Source: Xestospongia muta
Taxonomy: Eukaryota; Porifera; Demospongiae; Haplosclerida; Petrosiidae
Length of the DNA stretch: 64,000 nucleotides
NCBI GenBank assembly: GCA_963693285.1
Contig: OY848923.1
Span: 5,115,609 to 5,179,608 of the forward strand
Direction of reading: 5' to 3'
The translations under genes and the position numbers were made by a program. Below, in pieces: positions 1 to 10,996 of the stretch (position 1 is the first letter of the stretch; each line of letters opens with the position of its first letter). The notes below the pieces were generated by a model, which searched no databases, had not been told where the DNA came from, and worked only from the letters and a program-made list of their open reading frames with translations.

Positions 1-2372
1 ATGTTAGCATTTCTAACAACATAGCCAAATCTTATGTTTAAATGACAATCAATAAGTTACATTATTGCTCTTGAGAAAAAAAATAATTTTGTAGCAAAAA
101 TCTGCTGTAACTTTGATTTAAAAGCAATTTTATTACACAGGTAGTGCTGTTTGTAAACTCTCTAAATAAAAACTATTTCCTTACAAAAATAATAAAATCA
201 ACTAACCACTACTTTTAAACTCCTATATTGGCACTGGTGTTCGAACTTTGTGGGTCCATGTGCAATATGTATTGTAAGACTATCTATATGCATGCATGCA
301 TACGACTACTCCATTTTTCATGCTATTTTTGAAGATTAAATAAATAGGCTTTAAAAATATGAATGGATTTATGATGATATAACATGTTCTCACATCATAT
401 ATGAAAATGTAGAAAAGCCTAAGTTATGAACCACATATAATTAACACATGGACATTCTTGTGATTAATAGGAAGGATACTAAAATCTATTATACAATATA
501 TGAATATTGTAGAAACATAGAAAGGATTAACAAAATGCATTTTACATAATTCAACAGAAGACTACAGCGCATTCACACTTGAAGACTAACATTATGAATA
601 CTTATTGAAAGTTGTGAAAATGAATTTGCTGAATCCTGCATTGTAATTATCATGATGAAGAGACAAAAGGCATATAAAATAACGAGGTTTTATAATGGTC
701 TAATAAATGTAACATAGTAAGTTGAAACATGCTAGTTGAAGTATCCAATGAAGTAGAAGACACATTTCCTTTGGCCATTTCTCATATAGCTATGGTAAAA
801 CACTGTAGCATGGTTTATTAGCCAGGCTATCGAAAGTCAGCCTAGAAAACAGTAAGAAAGCAAATGGTAACAAACATTTATAATATTGAACAGACTTTGT
901 CCTTGCCAATATATATCTCTTTTATACAATGTTTTGATGATGGTAAAGCTTATGGAAAAACATATCAACTGAAAAAAAGCTGATATCATTTGATAATAGA
1001 TAACAAAGACTTATATACATACATGTAGCAGTGAATTTTTTGAAAGTGACTACTTCTGTGCAAAATGTTTCATATAATTTCAGAGTGTTCATACCATGCA
1101 AGTTATTTCTGTTGGATTTGGGTGAAGTAAATCTCCACATTGTTATGTCTTACATGACAAGTAACATATCTTATTCAATTGTTTTAGAATCTTTGTTACC
1201 AGTACTAAACAGACTCCTTTTCTTTATGGTATGGCTTTTGTCTACATAAAATGAACAATAAATGTAATGAACTGACTATATTGTAATGACAAGGTTTAAA
1301 TTTCTTTGAGTACATGAAAAAGGTACTGGAATAAAATATTAGACTCTGTCTACAAATTTTATTCACTAAATCATAATAGGAACTTATAGCCTTGCAAATG
1401 AGGGAGGGGGATACAAGTCCAACTTGAAAGCTCCACAGCAGCTCTGATATATGGAAGCATTAAGTATTTGACAATTATGAATCCAATTAACTACCCAGAT
1501 ATAATTATTTAGTCAAAAATAATTAAGTACACCAGGCAGGGTAATGATAATATTACTACTCTATAGTCTACTGCAAGTAAATATTATATAAAATATTAGT
1601 GTGTATTGTAGACTATAACTTGTCCTCATAATCTTGTACATGTATTCCCAATTTAAATTTACCTTTAAAACAAGGTTGCTGACGTAAACTGCTTGTATAA
1701 GCATTAACTAGAGGTCTCAAGGCAATGTGCTGATTTAGCAACAACAAGTCAGATATCATGACTGCTTCTTATCAATTATATGAGCACAGAACTCTAAATA
1801 AACACCAATTCGTTTTACGAAATCAGAGGACCTGGACATAGATGTGTATCACAAACAGCACTGATAAGTTTGTTACCTTCAGAAAACTTATTGTACATTG
1901 TACCACACATATCATGAGCAGTTACTTCATATAAAGAATCTGTTAGTGTGATGATCTCAATAGAAATAACAAGTGTTAACCCACATACATCTAGGGATAA
2001 CTTGTGCTTTTTAAAAATTTCATTAATCCTAACAAAGAAAGAATGTATTAAATGCATTATAAAAGAATGTATCATTATATTATTACTAATCTATTATACA
2101 AGGAAAAAGTTATTGTACCTTTTTATGAAAACTTGCTGATGTAGTCAAAATTCACTGCACTACTGTCATAACTCATCACCACCAGCTTTGAGATATAACC
2201 TCATTTGGTAAAATGTTATAGACAAGTACAAGTACTATATTACATTTATACATATAATATATATGCTCCATTCAGGTAGAATTTGACATTTGAATCAATA
2301 TATTTTTATCTAAAAACATATGTTAGTGAGAAATGGTTTTAACTATTTAACATACTTTGAAATAGTGTTTAA
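1..2372. other. Unique non-coding DNA, no supported gene
   Basis: This is AT-rich sequence with stops in all frames and only short open frames. Its duplicate is 43485-45794. Most open frames shared by both copies are explained by recent common descent. The one stretch with exon-like borders is listed separately (1819-2028). I see no promoter, RNA gene or transposon end. Confidence 0.6.
1819..2028 (-). CDS. Possible orphan exon (unrecognised)
   Basis: On the minus strand a pyrimidine-rich tract ending in TTAG precedes about 70 open codons, followed by a weak donor (gtaaaac). The peptide has balanced composition with several cysteines (LDVCGLTLVI near the start, AVCDTHLCPGP near the end). The duplicate at about 45241-45449 keeps the frame, with both silent and replacement differences, and its donor is shifted. 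I do not recognise the family. It may be a decayed exon or a chance open frame. Confidence 0.22.
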
Positions 2373-2418
2373 AATATCTAAAATCTACTAATAATGTGCT
2401 ACTATATATATACAGTTC

Positions 2419-2552
2419 AAAAAAGAATGAGCCGAGGATCAACAGTACTCTTAGTACATCATAGTTAGCACACCTATGATGCTCCAGACGACACCACGTG
2501 GAGGTGGTACTGTATTGCCGTCCCCCCACCCTACCACCTCTCATTCTTTTTT
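2419..2552. other. Structured inverted-repeat element, GC-rich, flanked by A6/T6
   Basis: Perfect 13-bp inverted arms AAAAAAGAATGAG (2419-2431) and CTCATTCTTTTTT (2540-2552) enclose a sequence much richer in GC than its surroundings. Inside, 442-448 can pair with 507-513 (acagtac/gtactgt), 457-464 with 474-481 (catcatag/ctatgatg), and 501-509 with 532-540 (gaggtggta/taccacctc); the last competes with the first (positions +2000). Either strand would end in T6, which resembles a Pol III terminator. I see no clear A or B box. It may be a short MITE or a structured RNA gene. Its duplicate at 45841-45974 is identical. Confidence 0.55.
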
Positions 2553-2715
2553 AAATGGCCTAATATGGTTAAAAATAGTTTTAATGGCCTAATATGCTCA
2601 AATATATTTTTAATGGCCTATTATGCTCAAAATATATTTTAAATGGCCTAATATGCTCAAAATATATTTTTAATGGCCTAACATGCTCAAATATTTTTAA
2701 TGACCTATCATGCTC
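2553..2715. repeat. Minisatellite, ~30-bp AT-rich unit
   Basis: About five to six tandem copies of a unit built on taatggcctaatatgctcaa followed by an A/T run start directly after the inverted-repeat element. The last units degrade (tgacctatcatgctcaaat). The duplicate array is at 45975-46140, with small indels. Confidence 0.85.
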
Positions 2716-2964
2716 AAATCATACAAACACAAATAAAACTGACCTTACCATACCCTTATAAAGGACAATTTTATGAAGACACACAAAATGAATACTGTAG
2801 TACTGTAATACACACGAATAAATATAATTTGTTTAACAATGTGGACTAGGGGCATTCCTAAATATTACACAAGGGTCTGCAATTGATTGCAAAGGACAAG
2901 AGGTTTCCTACAAATAATACAGTGAATAGGTTAGAGAATGCAAAAGTGTAGAAGGGTTTGATTA

Positions 2965-5040
2965 TACTATGACACAGTAGATAGGACAGTGCATTACGAC
3001 ACAGTAGACAGGACAGTTACTTTAGGACACAGTAGATGGGAAAATTATATTAGGACACAGTAGTTGAGACAGTTATGTTATGACACAGTACGTGTCACAG
3101 TTACATTATGACACAGTAGACAGATGAGTTATATTACGACGCAGTAGAGCATAGAAGAATTATATCAGGTTACGGGTTACAGTTTACAGAACAGGACACA
3201 GTAGACAGGTGAGTTACAACATGACACAGTTGATGGGAGAATTATATCAGGTTACAGATTACAGAATGGTTACAATGACACAGTAGATGGGACAATTGTA
3301 TTAGAACACATTGGTTGAGACAATAAAGTTATAACACAGTAGATGGGAAAATTACGTTAGAACACAATAGACAGGTGTGTTACATTATGACACAGTAGAT
3401 GAGAGAATTATATCAGGTTACAGGTTAGAGAACAGTTACAATAGGACACAGTAGATGAGAGAATTATATTAGGACACAGTAGATGGAACAAGTGTATTAA
3501 AACACAGTGGTTGAGACAATAAAGTTATAACACAGTGGATGGGAAAATTACGTTAGAACACAATAGACAGGTGTGTTACATTATGACACAGTAGATGAGA
3601 GAATTATATCAGGTTACAGGTTAGAGAACAGTTACAATAGGACACAGTAGATGAGAGAAATATATTAAGACAAAGTAGATGGAACAAGTGTATTAGAACA
3701 CAGTGGTTGAGACAATTAAGTTATAACACAGTAGATGGGAAAATTACGTTAGAACACAATAGACAGGTGAGTTACATTATGACACAGTAGATGAGAGAAT
3801 TATATCAGGTTACAGGTTAGAGAACAGTTACAATAGGACACAGTAGATGAGAGAATTATATTAGGACACAGTAGATGGAACAAGTGTATTAAAACACAGT
3901 GGTTGAGACAATTAAGTTATAACACAGTAGATGGGAAAATTACGTTAGAACACAATAGACAGGTGTGATACATTATGACACAGTGAATGGGAGAATTATA
4001 TCAGGTTACGGGTTACAGTTTACAAAACAGGACACAGTAGACAGGTGAGTTACAATATGACACAGTTGATGGAAGAATTATATCAGGTTACAGATTACAG
4101 AATGGTTACAATAGAACACAGTAGATGGGAGAATTATATCAGATTATAGGGTACAGAATGGTTATAATAAAACACAGTAGATGGGAGAATTATATTAGGA
4201 CACAGTAGATGGGACAATTGTATTAGAACACAGTGGTTGAGACAATTAAGTTATAACACAGTAGATGGGAAAAGTACATTAGGACACAATAGACAGGTGA
4301 GTTACATTATGACACAGTAGATGGGAGAATTATATCAGGTCACAGGTTACAGGACAGTTACAATAGGACACAGTAGATTGGAGGATTATATTAAGACACA
4401 GTAAGTGGAACAAGTGTATTAGAACACAGTGGTTGAGACAAGATGGAAAAATTATGTTAGGACACAATAGACATGTGAGTTACATTATGACACAGTAGAT
4501 GGGAGAATTATATCAAGTTACAGGTAACAGAACAGTTACAATAGGACATAGTAGATGGGAGAATGATATTAGGACACAATAGATAGAACAAGTGTATTAG
4601 AACACAGTGGTTGAGACAATTACACTATGACACTGTAGATGGGAAAGTTACAATAGGACACAGAAGATGAGAGAATTATATTAGGACACAGAAGATGGGA
4701 CAATTGTATTAGAACACAGTGGTTGAGACAATTATGTTATGACACATAGATGGGACAGTTATGTTAGGACACAGTAGACAGGTGAGTTACATTATGACAA
4801 AGTAGATGGGAGAATTATATCAGGTTACAAAGGTTACAGAACAATTACAATAGGACACAGTAGATGGGAGAATTATATTAGGACACAGTTGATGGAGCAA
4901 GTGTATTAGAACACAGTGGTTGAGACAATCATGTTATGACACAGTAGATGGGACAGATACGTTAGGACACAGAAGACAGGTGAGTTACATTATGACACAG
5001 TAGATGGGACTGTTACATTAGGACACAGTAGATGAGAGAT
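2965..5040. repeat. 28-bp minisatellite array with 196-bp higher-order unit
   Basis: This is roughly 2 kb of tandem 28-bp units. Each carries a core such as gacacagtaga followed by a variable half (tgggagaattatattag, caggtgagttacattat and others). Distinct unit types recur in fixed order: the marker ttgagacaat lies at 3314, 3511, 3707 and 3903, a spacing of 196-197 bp, or seven 28-bp units. Later parts of the array are less regular. The duplicate at about 46390-48350 shows the same organisation with different indels. Open frames here are artefacts of the repeat. Confidence 0.9.
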
Positions 5041-5149
5041 GCATTAGGTTATAGATTATAAATATATAGAGGATGCTATTAGGTTATAGATTAGTGAACT
5101 CTTGCCCACTGAGTGAGCTCTAAAGGCCAGGTTCTATATAGTACATGCA

Positions 5150-5710
5150 CCAGACCTATGCTATAGGCTTTGAATAGGAATGTTAAGTCATCAAATTATA
5201 TGTGCACCTCAAGGCTCATTCCATATTCTAAGCATGTAAACTACTCTCCATTTCATATGCAGTAATTTATGCTATAGGCTCTTAATACAAATGCTAAGTC
5301 ATCAAATTATATGTACATTTCAAGGCTCATTCCATATTCTAAGCATGTAAACTTCTCTCCTTTTCATATACAGTAACCTATGTTATAAGCTTTTAACAGG
5401 AATGCTAAGTCATCAAATTATATGTGCACTTCAAGGCTCATTCCATATTCTAAGCATGTAAACTTCTCTCCTTTTCATATGCAGTAACCTATGTTATAAG
5501 CTTTTAATAGGAATGCTAAGTCATCATATTATATGTGCATTTCAAGGCTCATTACATATTCTAAGCACATAAACTTCTCTCCATTTTATATGCAGTAACC
5601 TATGCTATAGGCTTTTAATAGGAATGCTAAGTCATCAAATTATATGTGCACTTCAAGGCTTATTCCATATTCTAAGCATGTAAACTTCTCTCCTTTTCAT
5701 AGGCAGTATA
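5150..5710. repeat. ~110-bp tandem repeat, five copies
   Basis: Five imperfect units start at about 5155, 5268, 5377, 5487 and 5598. Each contains ctatgctataggcttttaat, then aatgctaagtcatcaaat, caaggctcattccatattc and taaacttctctccttttca. The duplicate (about 48460-49125) has six units. Nothing coding is evident. Confidence 0.88.
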
Positions 5711-6459
5711 GCTTTGTTTCTGCTGGCATCTTTTGGCATGAAACATCCTATCAGAGCTTCAATAATTGATACACCTATGTTATAATTATAGAGAGCTCAT
5801 AATTAATGACAACTGCATTTACAACAATGAACTTACAAACTCTTACCAGAAAATGTTGTCAGGTATCAGACTACCATTTTTGCTGTTGTAGAAACAGAAT
5901 ACTGACATCACTATAAACATAGTTAAAAATGTTGGTGAGACTGAAACACTCCAGGGAGATAGATGATCCATGTAGATTATGAAGTACACAGATCACCAGG
6001 AATATGTTAACCTAATAAATATAAAGAAATGAGAAGTGATTATTACTGCGTGTACAACATATCAAACTTACATGGTAAGAGTAATCAGAGAATATGATGA
6101 GATCATCTTAGATGGTAACTATATAACTACACAATGAAATATAGTGTTGGGTAACATTGTTAAAAATGTTACATATACAACTCACAACCAGTTTAGCATG
6201 ACTAGAAATATAACATCAAGAAACACAGTAATAGGCAAATAATTATGTATTTAGTAGGTAAACAGTCAACTGAATTGAGGCAATTAAAGTACAAACAGAA
6301 AAGACTAAGTATTCATGCATAATAACTTATAAGCATAAATAATTCTAGGAAACAACAAGAAACCAGTTCATTTAATACAATACAGCAAGTCTGAATAAAA
6401 CCAGGATGGTGGGAGTTTATGCTAACAACAATACACAAGGGAATAATAGAACACAGTTA
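5711..6459. other. Non-coding spacer between satellite arrays
   Basis: AT-rich sequence with only short open frames; its counterpart is 49126-49895. I see no gene, RNA or transposon end in it. Confidence 0.6.
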
Positions 6460-7690
6460 AGTTACATAAGGACATAGTCAACTGTACAGTTATATAAGGG
6501 TGATTACATTAGAACACAGTTTAAGAACATTATATTAGGACACAGTAGACAGGATGACTACATTAGAACACAGTAGACAAGACATTTACATTAGGACACA
6601 GTAGACTGGACAGTGATATTATGACATTGTAGACAAGACAGTTGACAGTAGACAGGACAGGTACATTAAAAGACAGTAGACAGGACAGGTACATTAAAAG
6701 ACAGTAGACAGGAAAGGTATATTAAAAGACAGTAGACAGGACAGGTACATTAAAAGACAATAGACAGGACAGGTACATTAAAAGACAATAGACAGGACAT
6801 GTATATTAAAAGACTATAGACAGGACAGGTACATTAAAAGACAGTAGACAGGACAGGTACATTAAAAGACAGTAGACAGGAGGGGTACATTAAAAGACAG
6901 TAGACAGGAGGGGTACATTAAAAGACAGTAGACAGGGTATTAAGAATGAAAGACAGTAGACAGAAGAGTTACATTAAAAGACAGTAGCAGGATAGTAAGA
7001 ATGATGGTAGACAGGAGAGTTAAATTGAAAGGCAATAGACAGGACAAGTACATTAAAAGACAGTAGACAAGACAGGAACATTAACAGTAGACAAGACAGG
7101 TACATTAAAAGACAATAGACAGGACTGGTACATTAAAAGACAGTAGACAGGACAGGTACATTAAAAGACAGTAGACAGAGTATTAAGAATGAAAGACAGT
7201 AGACAGGGTATTAAGAATGTAAGACAGTAGACAGGGTATTAAGAATGTAAGACAGTAGACAGGGTATTAAGAATGAAAGACAGTAGACAGGGTATTAAGA
7301 ATGTAAGACAGTAGACAAGTTAGTTACATTAAAAGACAGTAGACAGGACAGGTATATTAAAAGACAGTAGACAGTACAGTTACATTAAATGACAGTAGAC
7401 AGGACACAACAAAAGGCAGTAGACAGGAAGTTACATTAAAAGACAGTAGACAGGACATAAAATTAAAGACAGTGGACAGGACAGTTAATGAGGAGACTGT
7501 AGACAGGAAATTACATTAGAATACACTGGGCAGGAGTTACATTAGATACAGTAGAGAGGACAGTAGACAGGACAGTTTTACATTATGACACAGCAAACAT
7601 GGCAGTTATATTAAAACACAATAGACACGACAGTTACATTATGACACAACAAACATGACAGTTACATTAAAACACATTAGAGAGGGCAAT
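6460..7690. repeat. Second 28-bp minisatellite array (related subfamily)
   Basis: Tandem 27-28-bp units built on agacagtagacaggacag plus gtacattaaa, with shorter variants (acagggtattaagaatgaa) interspersed. The core acagtagacagga is shared with the array at 2965-5040, so both derive from one ancestral satellite, separated here by the ~110-bp repeat and spacer. The duplicate at about 49900-51115 has a different arrangement of variants. The open frame at 7695-7883 is kept in both copies but starts in the array edge and resembles no family I know. Confidence 0.88.
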
Positions 7691-8240
7691 TACAATGGGA
7701 TGCTGTAGACATAACAAAAATAAAGGAGACAGGGTTACTTACATTGATATAATGATGATTAAAATAAGGGATATAATAGGCCATAAATATGAGAGATCTA
7801 TATGCTGTAATGCTCTACACAAAACAAGTGCAAGAGAAGAGGAATTGTCTGAACATGACAAGCTAATACTAATACAAAAGTAGACATAAGGAGGATAAAC
7901 AGGCTTGTAATAAATAAAGAGACTTGATTGATTTTATTCAGACTTGCTACATTGTACTAAATATGCTGGTTTCAAAAGTCTATAATATTACAGGGAAAAA
8001 TGCCAGACTTAGTTAGGATCCTAATGCATTAAATAAAGGCTAAATGAAGAAGAAACTAAAACTGACTAAAGCTCACTGAATACAAAAGTTAAATGGGACA
8101 AACTAGCTATACTAACACACATGGAGTACTGTTACTCTGACCGTATTTGTTACTACTGTCCTCCACTTTTTTGTAGCCACGAACAGCTTGTCTCAGTATT
8201 TCCTGCAGAGAACATTATCAGAATCACTCGACAACATGAC
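7691..8240. other. Non-coding spacer
   Basis: The sequence between the 28-bp array and the 61-bp repeat holds a short open frame (7695-7883, 62 codons) that also exists in the duplicate with two replacement differences. No start context, splice signal or recognised domain supports a gene. Confidence 0.5.
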
Positions 8241-8722
8241 TCCAGGTCTTTCTTCTTGTCTTGCTAACAGCCCTACAGAAGTAACGTCCTGACAAAGAGG
8301 TTCCAGGTCTTTCTTCTTGTCTTGCTAACAGCCCTGCACAAGTAACGTCCTGACAGAGAGGTTCCAGGACTTTCTTCTTGTCTTGCTAACAGCCCTGCAG
8401 AAGTAACGTCCTGACAAAGAGGTTCCAGGTCTTTCTTCTTGTCTTGCTAACAGCCCTGCAGAAGTAACGTCCTGACAGAGAGGTTCTAGGTCTTTCTTCT
8501 TGCTAACAGCCCTGCAGAAGTAACGTCCTGACAGAGAGATTCCAGGTCTTTCTTCTTGTCTTCCTAACAGACCTGCAGAAGTAACGTCCTGACAGAGAGG
8601 TTCCAGGTCTTTCTTCTTGTCTTGCTAACAGCCCTGCACAAGTAACGTCCTGACAGAGAGGTTCCAGGACTTTCTTCCTGTCTTGCTAACAGCCCTGCAG
8701 AAGTAACATCCTGACAGAGAGG
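8241..8722. repeat. ~61-bp tandem repeat, eight copies
   Basis: Eight units contain ggtctttcttcttgtcttgc, then taacagccctgcagaagtaa and cgtcctgacagagaggtt. One unit carries an 8-bp internal deletion. The duplicate (51660-51966) has only five units, including one with the same deletion, so copy number changed after duplication. Confidence 0.9.
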
Positions 8723-8785
8723 TGGCTAAAATGAAGTAAGGGCGTCTAAGTTTATTACTTTCTAGTAAAAAATTGGCGGTACTAT

Positions 8786-8901
8786 GGCTGCTAGTCGAAC
8801 TGAGCATGCTCAGTTGGTCATCGTGATCGCGCCATGATAGTAAGGCTGCTAGTCGAACTGAGCATGCTCAGTTGATCATCGTGATCGCGCCATGATAGTA
8901 A
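8786..8901. repeat. 58-bp direct doublet, each with a 16-bp perfect palindrome
   Basis: Two 58-bp direct repeats (ggctgctagtcg... to ...cgccatgatagtaa). Each contains the perfect palindrome ACTGAGCATGCTCAGT at 8799-8814 and 8857-8872, followed by tcgtgatcgcgcc. In the duplicate (52024-52139) the first palindrome is intact and the second carries one change (gcatac). This GC-rich motif pair is unlike the surroundings. It may be a transposon end or a protein-binding site. Confidence 0.75.
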
Positions 8902-9330
8902 CAACAATGTAACTTCCTATATAATATCAAGTACACAAAGAACATTGTCTTTCTGAATGTAAGTTTATTAATGACACATATACCAAGCCCTGCCTTTGTA
9001 TTGCAGCATATCATTATCTTATTACAATGGGTGGAATTAATGCCTAGCATTTGGACCAATTGAGGAATTATGCCGGTAGACCATATCATTTATTAAGTAT
9101 CCTTCCCAATAAACAATATAAACATTTATCCATAACATTAGATGAAACAGTAAATATACAAAAACACATCAATACAACATACTGATTAATTTTAACATAA
9201 ATAAAATCAAAAGTTATAAATCGGTACCATTGATGTAAACATTTCTAATTTACAGTTATCTTTGTAGAATGTGCAGTAGTCAATGACCAAGATCACCACA
9301 TCTTAAGTCGATGAAGTTGACTTTCTTTAA

Positions 9331-9352
9331 CCTATATATATATATATATATA
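9331..9352. repeat. (TA)n microsatellite
   Basis: About ten TA dinucleotides. The duplicate (near 52573) has only a short gtatatat remnant, so this expanded in copy A or contracted in copy B. Confidence 0.85.
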
Positions 9353-9670
9353 TCATCTAAAAGTATAATGAGAGGATGTCGAATTAATAATTGTTGAGCA
9401 GTAGTTCCAATAAAGTCACAGGATCAAGGACAAAAATGTCAGATATCACATACCTCCATTATAAGCTAATATTGATATTATAGATAATATACTGTGCTTT
9501 AATCTGTACAAATAGTTTTGTCATGTAAATGGTGTTAATAAAAAAAGTTATATTTTAACAGCTATTCTCACTTACATTTCATGTAATAAGTCAAGGGGAT
9601 ATGACAAAAATCACTCTCTTAGCAGCCATTTTATTGTGGGGGTGTCAACAGAAGCATTAGCCCCACCTTA

Positions 9671-10107
9671 TTACACCACGTGGCTAGGACATGACTTGCT
9701 GCACCAAACATGAATCATGGCTGCATGTAGAGCAATGGGCAGGAATGGGCAAGAATTACTATTGCCATAACATGTGATCAAGAAAGAACTAGACATGTCT
9801 GTACCCCAAATTAATTGACTGGAATTACTAGATCTGAAATGAAACAAATATTGAAATATTTATTTTGCCACTAATAATTTTATACTCATTAATAATAATT
9901 TTTGAGGTGATCATAATTATAGTAACTGCTAAATCACAATTGTTTGCAAATAGTTTGAGCATCAGTAGAATTAAATACATTATCACATATTGTTTCCCAT
10001 TCTACATTACAGTAGACTTCAACGTGTCCTTAATTAGAATAACTGCCTCATTGAAGCTGTATCAAACCAGGGAAAGGATTACTGTTCCAGATCCTAGTTG
10101 TATCTGT
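9671..10107 (-). pseudogene. SRCR domain relic, two exons (unit 1)
   Basis: Read on the minus strand, about 10107-9927 gives an SRCR-like half domain (WNSNPFPG, GHVEVYC, TICDNVFNSTDAQTICKQL) interrupted by three stops, one replacing the usual glycine after CKQL. About 9835-9671 gives the second half (SSQLIWGTDM, ITCYGNSNSC) and then a stop. SRCR domains are cysteine-rich extracellular modules of scavenger-type receptors, greatly expanded in sponges. The stops show the unit is dead. It is paralogous to 10997-11373. Confidence 0.7.
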
Positions 10108-10309
10108 TGCAAAATGATGAGTATTGAGGAAATATTACAGCAGCAAACAGTGTCATCATAAGAGTTAGTATTATTACATCCTCTATCAATGACAGTAGAG
10201 AAAGAGATAGTCAGTATTCAATAGTTGAGGTCATCCATTGTCATAGAAAGACTATCGGTGCAATATAACTAGACAGAAAAATTAAACTAACTATTGTTAA
10301 GCCTAGATA

Positions 10310-10527
10310 TATCTAACCTCAATAATCCAGCTCTAAAGTAACTTGATGATCCAGTATATCCCAATCAATGACAGATGACATTAGCTTCAGTAGAGTTGTA
10401 GTAGAAATCATAACAGATATTATCCCATGCTTTATTGTAATAGACCCTCTCAATACCATAGTAATAGGATGATAAGGTATACCAATTACTGTATAGGATA
10501 ATAACACCATTTCTAGCAATCTCATCT
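10310..10527 (-). pseudogene. SRCR domain relic (unit 2)
   Basis: The minus strand encodes IERVYYNKAWDNICYDFYYN, then STEANVICH, a stop, and LGYTGSSSYFRAGLL. This matches the SRCR core in which the second and third cysteines flank the EANVVC-x-QLGY-type motif. One in-frame TGA falls in the HQLGY-like position. A different frame of the same strand is open for 68 codons (10319-10525) but makes no sense as protein. The relic lies between SRCR units 1 and 3 on the same strand, consistent with one multi-SRCR receptor gene. Confidence 0.65.
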
Positions 10528-10996
10528 AGATGAAAATAAAGCAAAATCCTTTAATGCAAGCTAAAGGAACTAACTTCAATATTTTAGTCAATATACATAG
10601 ATGTATTACTATTGTCTGTAAAACCTAATGGATAAATTATTCAAGCTAAGTTAAAAAATTCAAGATAAACATCTGTTATACCTGAAATAAGCTACAATGA
10701 AGAAAACTGTAATTTGTTTATTAGAAAGTTTGAAGTTAGAAGTGCTGTAAGCTAAAGGAGGTATTATACATATTTTTATATATTTATCAATTAAAACATT
10801 AAAAATAATTATACAATCAGGCTAAAAATATATATTTAGATGATGTTAAGGAAACATACACTATATGTGTATACAATTGATAATATTATATATTGAAATT
10901 GAATAAATGTTATAAATGCATCAAGTGTTTGTACTAATTTTCATGATACTTGAGTAAACAATAGTATCAAGATATCAGAATGAGAACAGTTAGTCA

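Larger units (their letters stand above)
1..9501. repeat. Segmental duplication, copy A (satellite-rich, non-coding)
   Basis: This block aligns almost end to end with 43485-52734; base 1 corresponds to 43485, so the duplication probably extends left of the window. Stretches aligned by eye differ by a few percent (about 3-8%) plus indels, and tandem-repeat copy numbers differ between copies. It contains no convincing gene. Copy B leaves this alignment at the hexamer gcttta (9496-9501) and resumes at the piggyBac remnant. It is either a true segmental duplication or two haplotypes assembled in tandem. Confidence 0.9.

Noticed and set aside
1031..1249. Frame kept in both copies (also 44426-44677)
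   Set aside because: Low-complexity, AT-rich translation with differing frameshifts around it; explained by common descent.
2419..2552. 5S rRNA, tRNA or known snRNA
   Set aside because: I could not match the internal promoter boxes or the secondary structure of any of these. Kept only as an unassigned structured element.
2965..7690. Regular 28-bp repeats that might suggest a CRISPR array
   Set aside because: Units are contiguous with no unique spacers, no cas genes are present, and the context is eukaryotic. They form a minisatellite.
7695..7883. 62-codon frame kept in both duplicates (also 51116-51304)
   Set aside because: Retention is expected between duplicates this similar. Its start lies at the edge of the satellite, and no domain or splice signal supports it.
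8625..8807. Open frame on the minus strand over the 61-bp repeat
   Set aside because: It follows the repeat period and is not kept in copy B. It is an artefact of a tandem repeat with few stops.
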